From Vibrio ostreae (GTDB lineage: Bacteria; Pseudomonadota; Gammaproteobacteria; Enterobacterales; Vibrionaceae), in contig NZ_CP076642.1 in NCBI RefSeq assembly GCF_019226825.1, positions 1 to 64,000 on the forward strand: a DNA stretch of 64,000 nt, written 5' to 3'. Below the pieces are notes generated by a model. It was given only the letters and a program-made list of their open reading frames with translations. It was not told the origin of the DNA and ran no database searches. Of the stretch, positions 9,609 through 18,176 are shown one piece after another; the stretch's first letter is position 1; each line of letters begins with the position of its first letter. Made by a program: the position numbers and the translations under genes.

Positions 9609-10853
9609 TTGTTCCGTCACCTGAGTAAGTCGTTAGCAGTGAAAAAAACAGCCCATTACAGCCGAGTCGTTATTTGTGTTTGTCTATTTTCGATAGTCAC
9701 CTTTGCCAATATCTATTGGTTGCAGCCGTTGTTGCCCGTGATTCAGAAAGAATTTGAGGTAAGCTCTCTGGCCGCTAACCTGGCTATGTCTGCACCTTTG
9801 CTGGGTATGGGATTAGGACTGCTTATTTTCGCCAGCGTGTCGGATGCGATAGGTCGTTGTAAAGTGCTGCTGGTCGGGACGGCGATTGGCTTATTGGTGT
9901 CTGTGGTTTTGCCGTTGGTGCACAACTATCAGCTGTTTCTTACGCTGCGCTTTTTGCAGGGTGTGTTTCTGGCGGTGACGCCGGCGCTGGCGGTGCCACT
10001 GATGGGCGAAGAGCTGAGAAAAAGCTGGCTCGCCGGTGCGGTTGGTTTTTACGTGGCATCGAATACGCTGGGCGGGATTTGCAGCCGCTTACTTGGTGGC
10101 CTGAGTACCGAATATCTGGGCAATTGGAACTATGCCGGTTATGTGATTGCCGGCCTCAGCCTGGTTTTGTATGCCATCATCTATTATCTGTTACCTGCGC
10201 AACGCCACTTTAAGCCGGCGCCACTTAAAGTGGGTAAGTGTTTGAAAGCGTATGGCTATCATCTGAAAAATCCGCAGTTAGTGATCCTTTATCTGTTGAT
10301 TGGTCTGGCATTCGGCACTTTTGTTAACTTGTCTAATTACCTGATGCTGGTGCTGAGCGAGTTTCCGTATAACCTGCCAAGTGATGTGCGCAGTCTGATG
10401 TTCCTGACTCTGCTCGGCGGAACGACCAGCTCTTCGCTGGCCGGTAAATTTGCCAAGAAGTTCAGCCAGATCGCGGGTGTTGCGTTTGGCGCCGTCATCA
10501 TGCTGATGGCCAACTTCCTGATGAGCTGGGCGAACATCTATACCATGGTGATTGGTATGGTGATTGGTATGGTGATGGTGTCGGTCGGTTTCTTCTTCTG
10601 TCATGCTCAGGCCAGTACTTTGATTGGTCGTAAAGTGACCCAATCAAAAGGCAGCGCTCAGGCACTTTATAGTTTGTTCTATTACTCCGGTGCCAGCTTA
10701 GGTGTGTTCTTTCTGGAGCCTTTCTATCAAACCTGGGGTTGGCAGGGCATTCTGGGGGCGACCCGTATCGCCCTGGCGTTGTGTATTTTGCTCGTCATTA
10801 TTTACCAGTGGATCAGCGCCTATAAAGACAGCCATTCTCACGCAATGTCTTAA
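9609..10853 (+). CDS. MFS transporter, YnfM/arabinose-efflux-like
   Basis: A major facilitator protein of about 405-414 residues with twelve predicted membrane helices. The motif-A loop between helices 2 and 3 is present (SDAIGRCKVLLVG). Like E. coli YnfM it has RFLQGVFLAVTPALAVPLMGEE in helix 4 and AQALYSLFYYSGASLGVF near the end. It is probably an efflux transporter of unknown substrate. The start is uncertain: the open frame begins at a TTG (9609), a GTG follows at 9639 and starts the protein closer to the first helix, and no ATG precedes that helix. The divergent LysR gene is the likely regulator. Confidence 0.82.
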   Translation: MFRHLSKSLAVKKTAHYSRVVICVCLFSIVTFANIYWLQPLLPVIQKEFEVSSLAANLAMSAPLLGMGLGLLIFASVSDAIGRCKVLLVGTAIGLLVSVVLPLVHNYQLFLTLRFLQGVFLAVTPALAVPLMGEELRKSWLAGAVGFYVASNTLGGICSRLLGGLSTEYLGNWNYAGYVIAGLSLVLYAIIYYLLPAQRHFKPAPLKVGKCLKAYGYHLKNPQLVILYLLIGLAFGTFVNLSNYLMLVLSEFPYNLPSDVRSLMFLTLLGGTTSSSLAGKFAKKFSQIAGVAFGAVIMLMANFLMSWANIYTMVIGMVIGMVMVSVGFFFCHAQASTLIGRKVTQSKGSAQALYSLFYYSGASLGVFFLEPFYQTWGWQGILGATRIALALCILLVIIYQWISAYKDSHSHAMS

Positions 10854-11016
10854 GCTCTATAAATAGGTTTAGTTTGGTTGAACGCTGGTAGCTAACCGAC
10901 TCTGCCTGATTGGAAAGGCGGTTAGAGTATGGAATGGATGGCGCAGGGAAGAACAACAGATTATCTGGCAATAAACTCCGGGTGTCAGTAAACACAACCT
11001 AGGTTTCCGGAAAGCA

Positions 11017-11040
11017 AAAGAGCCGCGCGAGCGGCTCTTT
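11017..11040 (-). terminator. Rho-independent terminator of the dab operon
   Basis: A perfect 10-bp stem (AAAGAGCCGC / GCGGCTCTTT) with a GCGA loop lies 20 bases past the dabA stop. It is followed on the minus strand by a short T-rich tail. The MFS gene ends 160 bases away on the other side, and the symmetry means it could also stop that transcript. Confidence 0.75.
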
Positions 11041-11059
11041 GCGTAAACGCTTGGTGCCA

Positions 11060-13471
11060 TCAGACTGCGGCTACCCACTGCTTGTTGTGATACTGCCAAA
11101 CCTGGTTGTTGTCATCAATCTGATACAGGAACAGCCAGCCATTATCCACCAAAGACGCAACGTCCTGATGGCGAGCCATAATGGCCTCAATGGCGTACTG
11201 TGGAGCCTGAATAAAAGTACTCAGGCGCACAGGCTGATGACGGTACTCTGTGCCGTCATGCACGGATTGCTGAGATAAACCAATACGCAGGTCACCGCCG
11301 TTGCCTTCAAACACACCAATATGGCCACCGACCACGTTATGCAGCAGTTTGTTACCACTGCCGTATTTTTCCGGCGTCGTGACTGACGCATAATATTGCA
11401 GATTAATCCAGTTCATCACCAGCAGAGGCGCAGTCATGATCTTTTCCAGTTGGCTGAACTCCGGATCCTGACTGACATGGTATTCATGTAAGAAGGCCCG
11501 GCCGTCAAAATTGAGTCCGCGGGTCAGGTGACGTGGTGCGATAAACACGCCAGCGTTGTTACACAAACCCCATTCCGGACGCATCTGAGCCCAGTTGGTG
11601 GCACGTTGCTTAAAGAAGCGGCTTAATTGCGCATTATCTTCCGCTTTGGTGCCATCGAACAGTTTGGCACGTTCTCGGCGCGCGTGGTCACTGGCTGCGC
11701 TGAGGTTCTGTTTCCAGGAAAGCGGTGCATCGGGCGCATCAAACACCTGATAATCGTCGGTGGTTGTATTGTGCAGCGCGGCAAAGAAGTGGGTGTCTTT
11801 CGGAACAACCACCCCAAATTCTGCCATAACCAGACGCACAGCGGAGTCGTTGAGCAGACTCGCCAGGACTTTCACGTTGACTTCGCCGGTTTGACCGCCA
11901 CACGCACCGCAGTCGAGACCCGATGACGTATGGTTGTTGCAGGTCTGGCTACCGTGACCGGTTAACAGCACGACTTTTGCCAGGCGTTGGCTGATGCCCA
12001 TTGCTTTAAGAATCCCGGCGCCAAGTTCTGCCTTCTCACGCACGCTAAGCGTGATCTGGTTACGTTTCAGTTGCCACTCTTCGTTACCACGCGCATCGCG
12101 GTTAATCGGGTTTTCAGTCCCATCTTGCATCACTACCCGTTTAAACAGGCTGACCAGTTTTAGCAGGCCACCGGCTTCGACCATGCCCAGATTGGAGGAT
12201 GGTTTTTCCAGACTGTTCTGCCAGCCCAGTTTTGTCACCCGCAGCCAGCGATCCGGTTGCAGTTGGGTCTGCTGCGCAACCAGAGTAGGAGCCAACAGGC
12301 CCGGTAACTGAGGACGATGAATATTGCCATCCTGAGTCTGATAAGCGATAGGGATACCAAAGAAGCCGGCAAAACCCAGTGTCTCGATGTGGCTGCCTTG
12401 TGCTTCCAGCGCACGACGCATACGTTCCGAACGTACATCAATACAGAAAATAGCCTGCAGTTCAGGACGATTCGGGTCTTGCTGAGTAGTGACGTTCTGC
12501 ACTTGAGTGATCCAGTCTTTTTGTACACTCAGTTCAAGGGCGCGTTGCCATACCCAGATTGGTGCCAGTTGCTGTTCCGCTAACTGGTACATTTGGCGAA
12601 CATTAGTCGCTTGATGGCGCAGTAACTGACGGATTTTCAGCGCGGTTTCCAGATGATTTTTCTGCAGCCACTGCATCAGGACACTGTTCCAGGCCAGCAA
12701 GATAGCAGTCAGTCCCAGCGCATGGGGCAGATCGGCTTGCTTATTGGCAAGGTTAGCCTGCCAGTCTTGCCAGGATTGCCATCCCGCCCAGCCGGACAAT
12801 TGATGTAACAGGGCACGCAGCGATGCGTAAGCGCCGTCTTCATCGGTCCAGATGTCCTGCCACAGCGGTCCGACGGTATCAAGCAGGTCATAGATCGAGC
12901 CGGGTAAAGTACGGAAATAAGGCAAAAGATCGACGCCCAGCAAGGTTTTGATCCCTTTGTCGCGTGCAACGACTTCAAGCCAGCTCTGGTACAGGTGTTC
13001 ACCGTTTTTACCTTCAGAATCGAAACGTTCCGGGTATTGGTGGTACAGCGCGATGAACTGGCTGACCTGCTGAACGATTTCCTGCACCCAGCTGTGCCCT
13101 TGAGTGGAAGGGATTTCTTCATCCATCAACATGCCCAGAGTTTTCCAGCGGGTCAGCGGTGCTTGCGGGCGCTGAATGTCTTCTTCCAGCTGGGCTATGG
13201 TCATGTCGACGCCAAGCTGCTCAATCGCTGAGGCCAGATGTTGCGGCTGAATCTCGGTCTTCCAGCGCTGCTGATAGTAACTTTTGTCCATCAGGCTGGT
13301 TTCGCCGGTCAGAACCGCCTGCTCGGCGAAGGTCTTTTCAATACTGTCATGACGTTGTTGCCACCAAGGGTTAACCGCAATGGACTGATCCAGCGGCCAG
13401 GCCGGTGCGATAGAAGCGGAAACTTGTTTGGCGATTGTTGCGTATGGAAGCGCGTGTTTTTGTTCGATCAT
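11060..13471 (-). CDS. dabA: DabA, inorganic carbon (bicarbonate/CO2) uptake subunit, DUF2309
   Basis: An 803-residue DUF2309 protein, the cytoplasmic carbonic-anhydrase-like subunit of the DAB energy-coupled inorganic carbon pump. The zinc-site residues described for Halothiobacillus DabA are conserved: Cys343 and Asp345 in FCIDVRSER, His506 in LLTGHGSQT and Cys521 in LDCGACGGQ, with the same 15-residue spacing between the last two. The start codon overlaps the dabB stop by one base (TAATG), so the two are translationally coupled. DAB homologues, including one from V. cholerae, are known to support growth at low CO2 in heterologous tests. No carboxysome or RuBisCO genes are near, so the role is likely supplying bicarbonate for anaplerotic and biosynthetic carboxylations. 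Confidence 0.93.
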   Translation of the reverse strand: MIEQKHALPYATIAKQVSASIAPAWPLDQSIAVNPWWQQRHDSIEKTFAEQAVLTGETSLMDKSYYQQRWKTEIQPQHLASAIEQLGVDMTIAQLEEDIQRPQAPLTRWKTLGMLMDEEIPSTQGHSWVQEIVQQVSQFIALYHQYPERFDSEGKNGEHLYQSWLEVVARDKGIKTLLGVDLLPYFRTLPGSIYDLLDTVGPLWQDIWTDEDGAYASLRALLHQLSGWAGWQSWQDWQANLANKQADLPHALGLTAILLAWNSVLMQWLQKNHLETALKIRQLLRHQATNVRQMYQLAEQQLAPIWVWQRALELSVQKDWITQVQNVTTQQDPNRPELQAIFCIDVRSERMRRALEAQGSHIETLGFAGFFGIPIAYQTQDGNIHRPQLPGLLAPTLVAQQTQLQPDRWLRVTKLGWQNSLEKPSSNLGMVEAGGLLKLVSLFKRVVMQDGTENPINRDARGNEEWQLKRNQITLSVREKAELGAGILKAMGISQRLAKVVLLTGHGSQTCNNHTSSGLDCGACGGQTGEVNVKVLASLLNDSAVRLVMAEFGVVVPKDTHFFAALHNTTTDDYQVFDAPDAPLSWKQNLSAASDHARRERAKLFDGTKAEDNAQLSRFFKQRATNWAQMRPEWGLCNNAGVFIAPRHLTRGLNFDGRAFLHEYHVSQDPEFSQLEKIMTAPLLVMNWINLQYYASVTTPEKYGSGNKLLHNVVGGHIGVFEGNGGDLRIGLSQQSVHDGTEYRHQPVRLSTFIQAPQYAIEAIMARHQDVASLVDNGWLFLYQIDDNNQVWQYHNKQWVAAV

Positions 13472-14838
13472 TATTTTGCCTCTGGTTCCATTTGCACTTG
13501 AGCTTGTTGCAGTTCAAGCAGTGACTGGCTTGGCCACCATTTCAGGGTCAGGCGGGTCGCCCATTCGTCCAAATACGCACCGGCGTTGAGCCAGATAAAC
13601 AGTCGTTTAACCCAACCGACATGCGGGCTATATTGTAGTGCCAGTGACAGAGCAAACAGCAGGATAAACATCAGCGCGACCAGGCCATCAGCGGCCAGGT
13701 TGAGCGGGACGTTCAAGCCGGTAATCTGTGCCAGTGAATGTTTGGCTGTGGTGTACAGGGTCAAGAGGCCTGCCGCGAATGCCAATGTGATCATCAGACG
13801 TGGCAGCATGGTTTTATCCCAAGCGGTCACGCTCGGCACAATCAAAGCACTTAGTGCGAACCACACCAATATGGTGGCGGCAAAACTGGTCATCACAGCA
13901 AACTGCCATTGAGCAACAGCCAGCATCAGTGAAGAGAGCAGCAACGCGACACACCAGTTACGAACCTTAGGTTTGACTTCACCGGCCAGTTTGGCGGCCA
14001 GATAGTGGTTAACCGTGTTGCCACTGTTAAGGAACGAGTACGCTTTATAAAACGAGTGGGCAAACAGGTGCAGCAGAGCCATCTCATACAGACCCAGGGC
14101 AATTTCAACCAGCATCAGACCCATTTGCGAGCTGGTCGACCATGCCAGTTTCACTTTGATACTGATGCGGGTGGTGCTGACCAGACCAGCAATGACGGTA
14201 CTGATACCGGCACAGACGATGATGAGCCAGCAAGCGATACTGCTGGATGCCAATACCGGTGCGAAGAACAGCAGCAGGATACCGCCCAGGTTGACGATAC
14301 CGGCGTGCAGCAGTGCTGAGACCGGAGTCGGTGCTTCCACCACCTGCATCAGCCAGCCGTGTACAGGCAATTGAGCACATTTGATCATCGCGACCAATGC
14401 CAAAAGTACTGCAGCAATATTAAGGTGCAGACTGCTGTGAGCAAACGAAGTCTGGCGGACGATGTCGCTGATGTAAGGTGTCTGGAACTGATGGTAAAGC
14501 GCAAAGAAGGCACCGGCCAGCAGCAGTTCGCTGAAACGAGCCAGCAGGAACTTCTTGTGCGCAGCCAATTGAGCACGCGGGCGCTGCGGATAAAACAGAA
14601 TCAGTTGGTGCAGACATAGACTGACACTGACCCAGGCTGCCCAGAACAGCAGCAGGTGGTCGCTGAGTATCACTACAACGACGGCTGAAATTGTCATGAT
14701 AAGGGAACGAAGAAAGCGAGCGCGATCCGCTTCGCCACTGAAGGCCACCCAACTATAACGTACGATAGTGAATCCTAAAATCGCCACCAAACCGAGTAAC
14801 ATCAGTTTGAGGGGCGTCACTAAAAACAGAGAAAACAT
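13471..14838 (-). CDS. dabB: DabB, membrane subunit of the inorganic carbon pump (NDH-like)
   Basis: A 455-residue membrane protein of the proton-translocating NADH dehydrogenase (Mrp/NuoL-like) family, with about twelve hydrophobic segments and the conserved LPVHGWLMQVVEAPTPVSALLHAGIVN stretch split over residues 145-180. It also has AHSFYKAYSFLNSG near residue 265, which includes the lysine-containing helix typical of proton antiporter subunits. It couples cation movement to DabA. The start at 14838 follows GAGG at a good distance; the upstream GTG at 14850 overlaps that ribosome site and is less likely. It is the first gene of the operon, 99 bases from the divergent LysR gene. Confidence 0.9.
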   Translation of the reverse strand: MFSLFLVTPLKLMLLGLVAILGFTIVRYSWVAFSGEADRARFLRSLIMTISAVVVVILSDHLLLFWAAWVSVSLCLHQLILFYPQRPRAQLAAHKKFLLARFSELLLAGAFFALYHQFQTPYISDIVRQTSFAHSSLHLNIAAVLLALVAMIKCAQLPVHGWLMQVVEAPTPVSALLHAGIVNLGGILLLFFAPVLASSSIACWLIIVCAGISTVIAGLVSTTRISIKVKLAWSTSSQMGLMLVEIALGLYEMALLHLFAHSFYKAYSFLNSGNTVNHYLAAKLAGEVKPKVRNWCVALLLSSLMLAVAQWQFAVMTSFAATILVWFALSALIVPSVTAWDKTMLPRLMITLAFAAGLLTLYTTAKHSLAQITGLNVPLNLAADGLVALMFILLFALSLALQYSPHVGWVKRLFIWLNAGAYLDEWATRLTLKWWPSQSLLELQQAQVQMEPEAK

Positions 14839-14937
14839 GACTATCCTCACAGTTCCAAAAGTCGCGGCTATTGTGAAACTGTCTGATTGTTAAGTAAAAT
14901 ATATAATAATTTATGAATCGTTCTGTTTTAGAGAATT

Positions 14938-15813
14938 ATGAGTCGTTTAAACTACCATCATCTGTACTATTTCTGGCAAGTCGCCAAGCAGGGTAACCTG
15001 ACTCAGACTGCGCAGAAGTTGCATGTGTCTCAGTCTGCTCTTTCTTCACAAATCAAGCAGTTAGAGCAAACTTTGGATGTGCAGTTGTTCACCAGAAAAG
15101 GGCGTGCACTGACCCTGACCGAGAGCGGATATCATGCGCTGAGCTATGCCGAAGAAATCTTCAAAAATGGTGAAGAGCTGGAAAAATTATTGACCAGTGG
15201 CAAAGCATTACCTGGCGCAACCATCCGGATTGGAATCCTATCGACTATCTCGCGTAACTTTATAGAGCAGTTTATTCAGCCACTTATCAACCAGGAAGAC
15301 TGTCGTTACACCCTACAGTCGATGAGTCAGACCGGTTTGCTGACCGCTTTGGGAGAACACCAGCTCGATATGGCATTGACTAACATTCCGGTCAGAGGTT
15401 CGAATAAACAGAACTGGCAAAGCCGGGTTCTGGCGCGTCAGGCGGTGTCGATCATCGGGCCGCCGGGGTTAGATCTGGGCAAAGATCTCGGCGCCAGTTA
15501 TCGCGACCGCCGTTGGGTTTTACCGTACGGAGAAAATCCGCTGCGCGCTGCTTTTGATGCTTTTGCGGCTCAATATCAGCTACATCCCCACATTATCGCC
15601 GAATCTGATGATATGGCGATGCTGCGTCTTTTGGCCCGTGACACCGGCGCACTGGCCGTAATGCCGGACGTGGTAGTAAAAGACGAACTCGATAACGGCA
15701 TTCTGAAAAGTTATCTGGTACTGCCAAGCGTATTCGAAAACTTCTACGCGGTTACGGTCAAGCGGCGTGTGGTGCATCCTAAGCTGGATACCTTGTTCAG
15801 GCCATTATTATGA
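14938..15813 (+). CDS. LysR-family regulator of dabAB (NhaR/CbbR-like N-terminus)
   Basis: A 291-residue LysR protein. The opening LNYHHLYYFWQVAKQGNLTQ is the NhaR-type version of the helix-turn-helix region, followed by an effector domain starting near residue 95. It is divergent from dabB, and the AT-rich 99-base gap (with AAATATATAATAATTTATG) must carry both promoters. Position and orientation make it the likely regulator of dabAB, responding either to CO2/bicarbonate shortage or to an ion signal. That is inferred from arrangement only. Confidence 0.88.
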   Translation: MSRLNYHHLYYFWQVAKQGNLTQTAQKLHVSQSALSSQIKQLEQTLDVQLFTRKGRALTLTESGYHALSYAEEIFKNGEELEKLLTSGKALPGATIRIGILSTISRNFIEQFIQPLINQEDCRYTLQSMSQTGLLTALGEHQLDMALTNIPVRGSNKQNWQSRVLARQAVSIIGPPGLDLGKDLGASYRDRRWVLPYGENPLRAAFDAFAAQYQLHPHIIAESDDMAMLRLLARDTGALAVMPDVVVKDELDNGILKSYLVLPSVFENFYAVTVKRRVVHPKLDTLFRPLL

Positions 15814-15969
15814 CCCGTCCTGTCTGGCGCTTGTTTTATATACGGGAATAGGGCAGTCTGAGGATTCCTTTTTCTCACTCAATGTCAAACTTACCCTTGA
15901 AAGGCAAACGCTGAGCAGGTGGCTGCTCGCGTCTCTCCTGACACTGTCGGACGTTTGTAAGGATACAAG

Positions 15970-16884
15970 ATGTCATTACGAGACAGATTCCTGGCCCTGG
16001 CGATTGTGCTGGTCTGGGGTGTGAACTTCGTGGTTATCAAAGTCGGATTACAGGGGATGCCACCGCTGCTGCTGGCAGGCTTGCGGTTTGCTTTGGTGGC
16101 CTTTCCTGCCCTGCTGTTTATCAAGCGTCCCACCTTACCGCTGAAATGGCTGGTGGCCTACGGACTGACCATCAGTTTTGGTCAGTTTGCCTTATTGTTC
16201 TGGGCGCTGAGTATCGGCCTTGCCGCAGGATTAGCTTCGTTGCTGTTACAGGCGCAGGCTTTTATTACTCTGGCGTTTGGTTGTGTGCTGTTGAAAGAAA
16301 AAATTCGTCGCCATAATGTGATAGCGGTCATCACTGCGGGAGCGGGGATTTATCTGCTCGCAGTGGCGCAAGGCGCGGGAACCGCATCACTGACAGCTGC
16401 TACCTTGCTGTTAATCATCGGCGCGGCCACCTGTTGGGCATTGGGTAACATCACCAATAAGGTGATCATGCAAAACTACGCCGTTCCGACCATGTCTTTG
16501 ATCGTGTGGAGTGCGTTAGTACCAATGTTCACGTTTGCTGTTGCTTCACTCTGGATTGAAGGACCTCAGACCATTGCTGAGTCGCTGCTCAATATGCAGT
16601 GGCATAATTTGTTCTCGGTGGTTTACCTTTCTTTACTTGCCACGATCGTCGGATATGGCGGCTGGAGCTACTTGTTGAGCCGTTATCCCACCGCATTGGT
16701 TGCTCCGCTTTCGTTGCTGGTTCCGGTATTCGGACTACTGAGCGCCTGGCTGCTGCTGGATGAGAGCCTTACTCTGTATCAAATCGCAGGCGTAGTGGTC
16801 ATTGCGGTCGGGCTGGTGATTAACGTTTTTGGCCAGCGTTGGTTTGGTCGCCAAGCTGAGCCGGCTTCTTCTCTGGCCAGATAA
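15970..16884 (+). CDS. eamA: EamA-family exporter, O-acetylserine/cysteine exporter-like
   Basis: A 304-residue drug/metabolite transporter with ten predicted helices in two EamA repeats. The N-terminus (VWGVNFVVIKVGLQGMPPLL, LAGLRFALVAFPAL, LTISFGQFALLF, ASLLLQAQAF) is very close to E. coli EamA, which exports O-acetylserine and cysteine. An AAGGATAC ribosome site precedes the ATG. Upstream is the LysR gene of the dab locus on the same strand, 156 bases away, so it probably has its own promoter. The substrate is transferred from E. coli by similarity. Confidence 0.85.
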   Translation: MSLRDRFLALAIVLVWGVNFVVIKVGLQGMPPLLLAGLRFALVAFPALLFIKRPTLPLKWLVAYGLTISFGQFALLFWALSIGLAAGLASLLLQAQAFITLAFGCVLLKEKIRRHNVIAVITAGAGIYLLAVAQGAGTASLTAATLLLIIGAATCWALGNITNKVIMQNYAVPTMSLIVWSALVPMFTFAVASLWIEGPQTIAESLLNMQWHNLFSVVYLSLLATIVGYGGWSYLLSRYPTALVAPLSLLVPVFGLLSAWLLLDESLTLYQIAGVVVIAVGLVINVFGQRWFGRQAEPASSLAR

Positions 16885-16980
16885 TCCATCGATATACGGA
16901 TGAGACAACGTGGTCGGAAAGGGCAAGCGACTCGATCCTTAATGAATTCTTTACTATTTTAAGACGTGGAGGCAAAAATA

Positions 16981-17349
16981 ATGACAGAGAATAAACGACC
17001 GGTAAATTCCCATCGCGCTTACCATGCTCATGTGTACTTTGATGCGCAAACGCTGGAGTTTGCCTCACGACTGGTGCATGAAGCGGGGGAGCGTTTCCCT
17101 GTGAAAATCGGTCGGGTGCACGAAAAACTGGTGGGCCCTCACCCGAAATGGAGTTGCCAGATTAAGTTTACTTCACACGATTTCGATCAGTTAGTGCCTT
17201 GGTTGGACGAAAACCGTAATGGTTTGTCGGTACTGGTTCATGCGCTAACCGGTGATGAAATCGAAGATCATACTCTGTATGCCTGGTGGCTGGGTGACAG
17301 CCTGAAACTGGACCTGTCGGTATTTGACAGCTCTTCGATTGAAGACTGA
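16981..17349 (+). CDS. DOPA 4,5-dioxygenase family protein
   Basis: A 122-residue cytosolic protein of the small DOPA-dioxygenase family (ferredoxin-like fold). Its likely metal ligands are the histidines in YHAHVYF near residue 15 and GPHPKWSCQIKF near residue 54, followed by the conserved HALTGDEIEDHTLYAWWLG. Plant and fungal members cleave DOPA or catechols; the bacterial role is unproven. The ATG at 16981 has GTGGAGG 8 bases ahead; the in-frame GTG at 16966 lies inside that ribosome site. It follows eamA by about 100 bases on the same strand. Confidence 0.82.
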   Translation: MTENKRPVNSHRAYHAHVYFDAQTLEFASRLVHEAGERFPVKIGRVHEKLVGPHPKWSCQIKFTSHDFDQLVPWLDENRNGLSVLVHALTGDEIEDHTLYAWWLGDSLKLDLSVFDSSSIED

Positions 17350-17492
17350 GTTGCAGCGCTTGGGGCCAAAGCCACTGAGTTACAGAGGCAAAGCGCCGCA
17401 TTACGGCTCGTTTTGATGTTATTGCCAATCACCGCATTGAACTGGCGGTCACTTTCACTTCTGCATCCTGGGTAAATACTTCACCCATACGC

Positions 17493-18176
17493 TCAGCCTG
17501 AGCGCACCAGCCAGCGAAACAGCTTAAATTGGCTGGGAAGATAAAACAGATATTCAGGGTGCCACTGCACGCCGTAGATAGGCTTTTCTTGATTACTTTC
17601 AATTGCCTGAGTGAATTGGTCAAGATCTCGACCGACGACGCGCAGGCCATTACCGACATCCTTGATCGCCTGATGATGCAGGCTGTTGACCCGTAATTTC
17701 GATTTGCCACACAAGGCAAACAAATGTGAGTCTGTATCGACAAAGACTTGCTTGGTTGGCAGCAGGCCCGGGCGGTTATAGGTTCGTTTGCGCAATACGG
17801 AAATATCGGAATATAAGTTGCCGCCGAGAACGACATTGATTAGTTGCGAGCCGCGACATATCCCTAATAAGGGAGTATTGCGTTCTAATGCCCACTTGAT
17901 CCAACGTATCTCTAATGTGTCCCGCTCGGGGTCAAACTCATCTTTTTCACTGGCTTGGCCTCCATAGTGCTCGGGATCGATATCATCGCCCCCGCCCACG
18001 ATCAGACCATCCAGTGGCTGACCGGACCAATGATGTTTAACGCTAATCCTTTCTGCTTGAGCGCCGGCAAGTGCCAGCGCCAGCTTCGTGCACCACCAGG
18101 AGGGTGACCAACTGCGATGGTTACCGGTTACTCCAATTCTCGGCTTTTTATCCACTGTTTGACTTCCTTGATCCAA
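17493..18176 (-). CDS. Class I glutamine amidotransferase-like hydrolase (peptidase C26, gamma-glutamyl hydrolase type)
   Basis: A 227-residue protein of the PuuD/C26 group. Visible motifs are GLIVGGGDDIDPEHYG (residues 58-73), the nucleophile Cys in LLGICRGSQLINV (about 101), SLHHQAIKDVG, and the catalytic His-Glu in YGVQWHPEY (about 206). Such enzymes hydrolyse gamma-glutamyl amide bonds. The open frame starts at 18176, but a GTG at 18155 with AAGGAAG seven bases ahead is a strong alternative. Either start lies inside the end of the amidoligase gene, so the two are translationally coupled. With an amide-forming ligase upstream, it probably removes or processes a glutamyl group made by its partner. 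Confidence 0.83.
   Translation of the reverse strand: MDQGSQTVDKKPRIGVTGNHRSWSPSWWCTKLALALAGAQAERISVKHHWSGQPLDGLIVGGGDDIDPEHYGGQASEKDEFDPERDTLEIRWIKWALERNTPLLGICRGSQLINVVLGGNLYSDISVLRKRTYNRPGLLPTKQVFVDTDSHLFALCGKSKLRVNSLHHQAIKDVGNGLRVVGRDLDQFTQAIESNQEKPIYGVQWHPEYLFYLPSQFKLFRWLVRSG

Noticed and set aside
10278..10643. 121-codon minus-strand frame with many His-Thr pairs
   Set aside because: It is antisense to the MFS gene, and the His/Gln richness is the complement of membrane helices.
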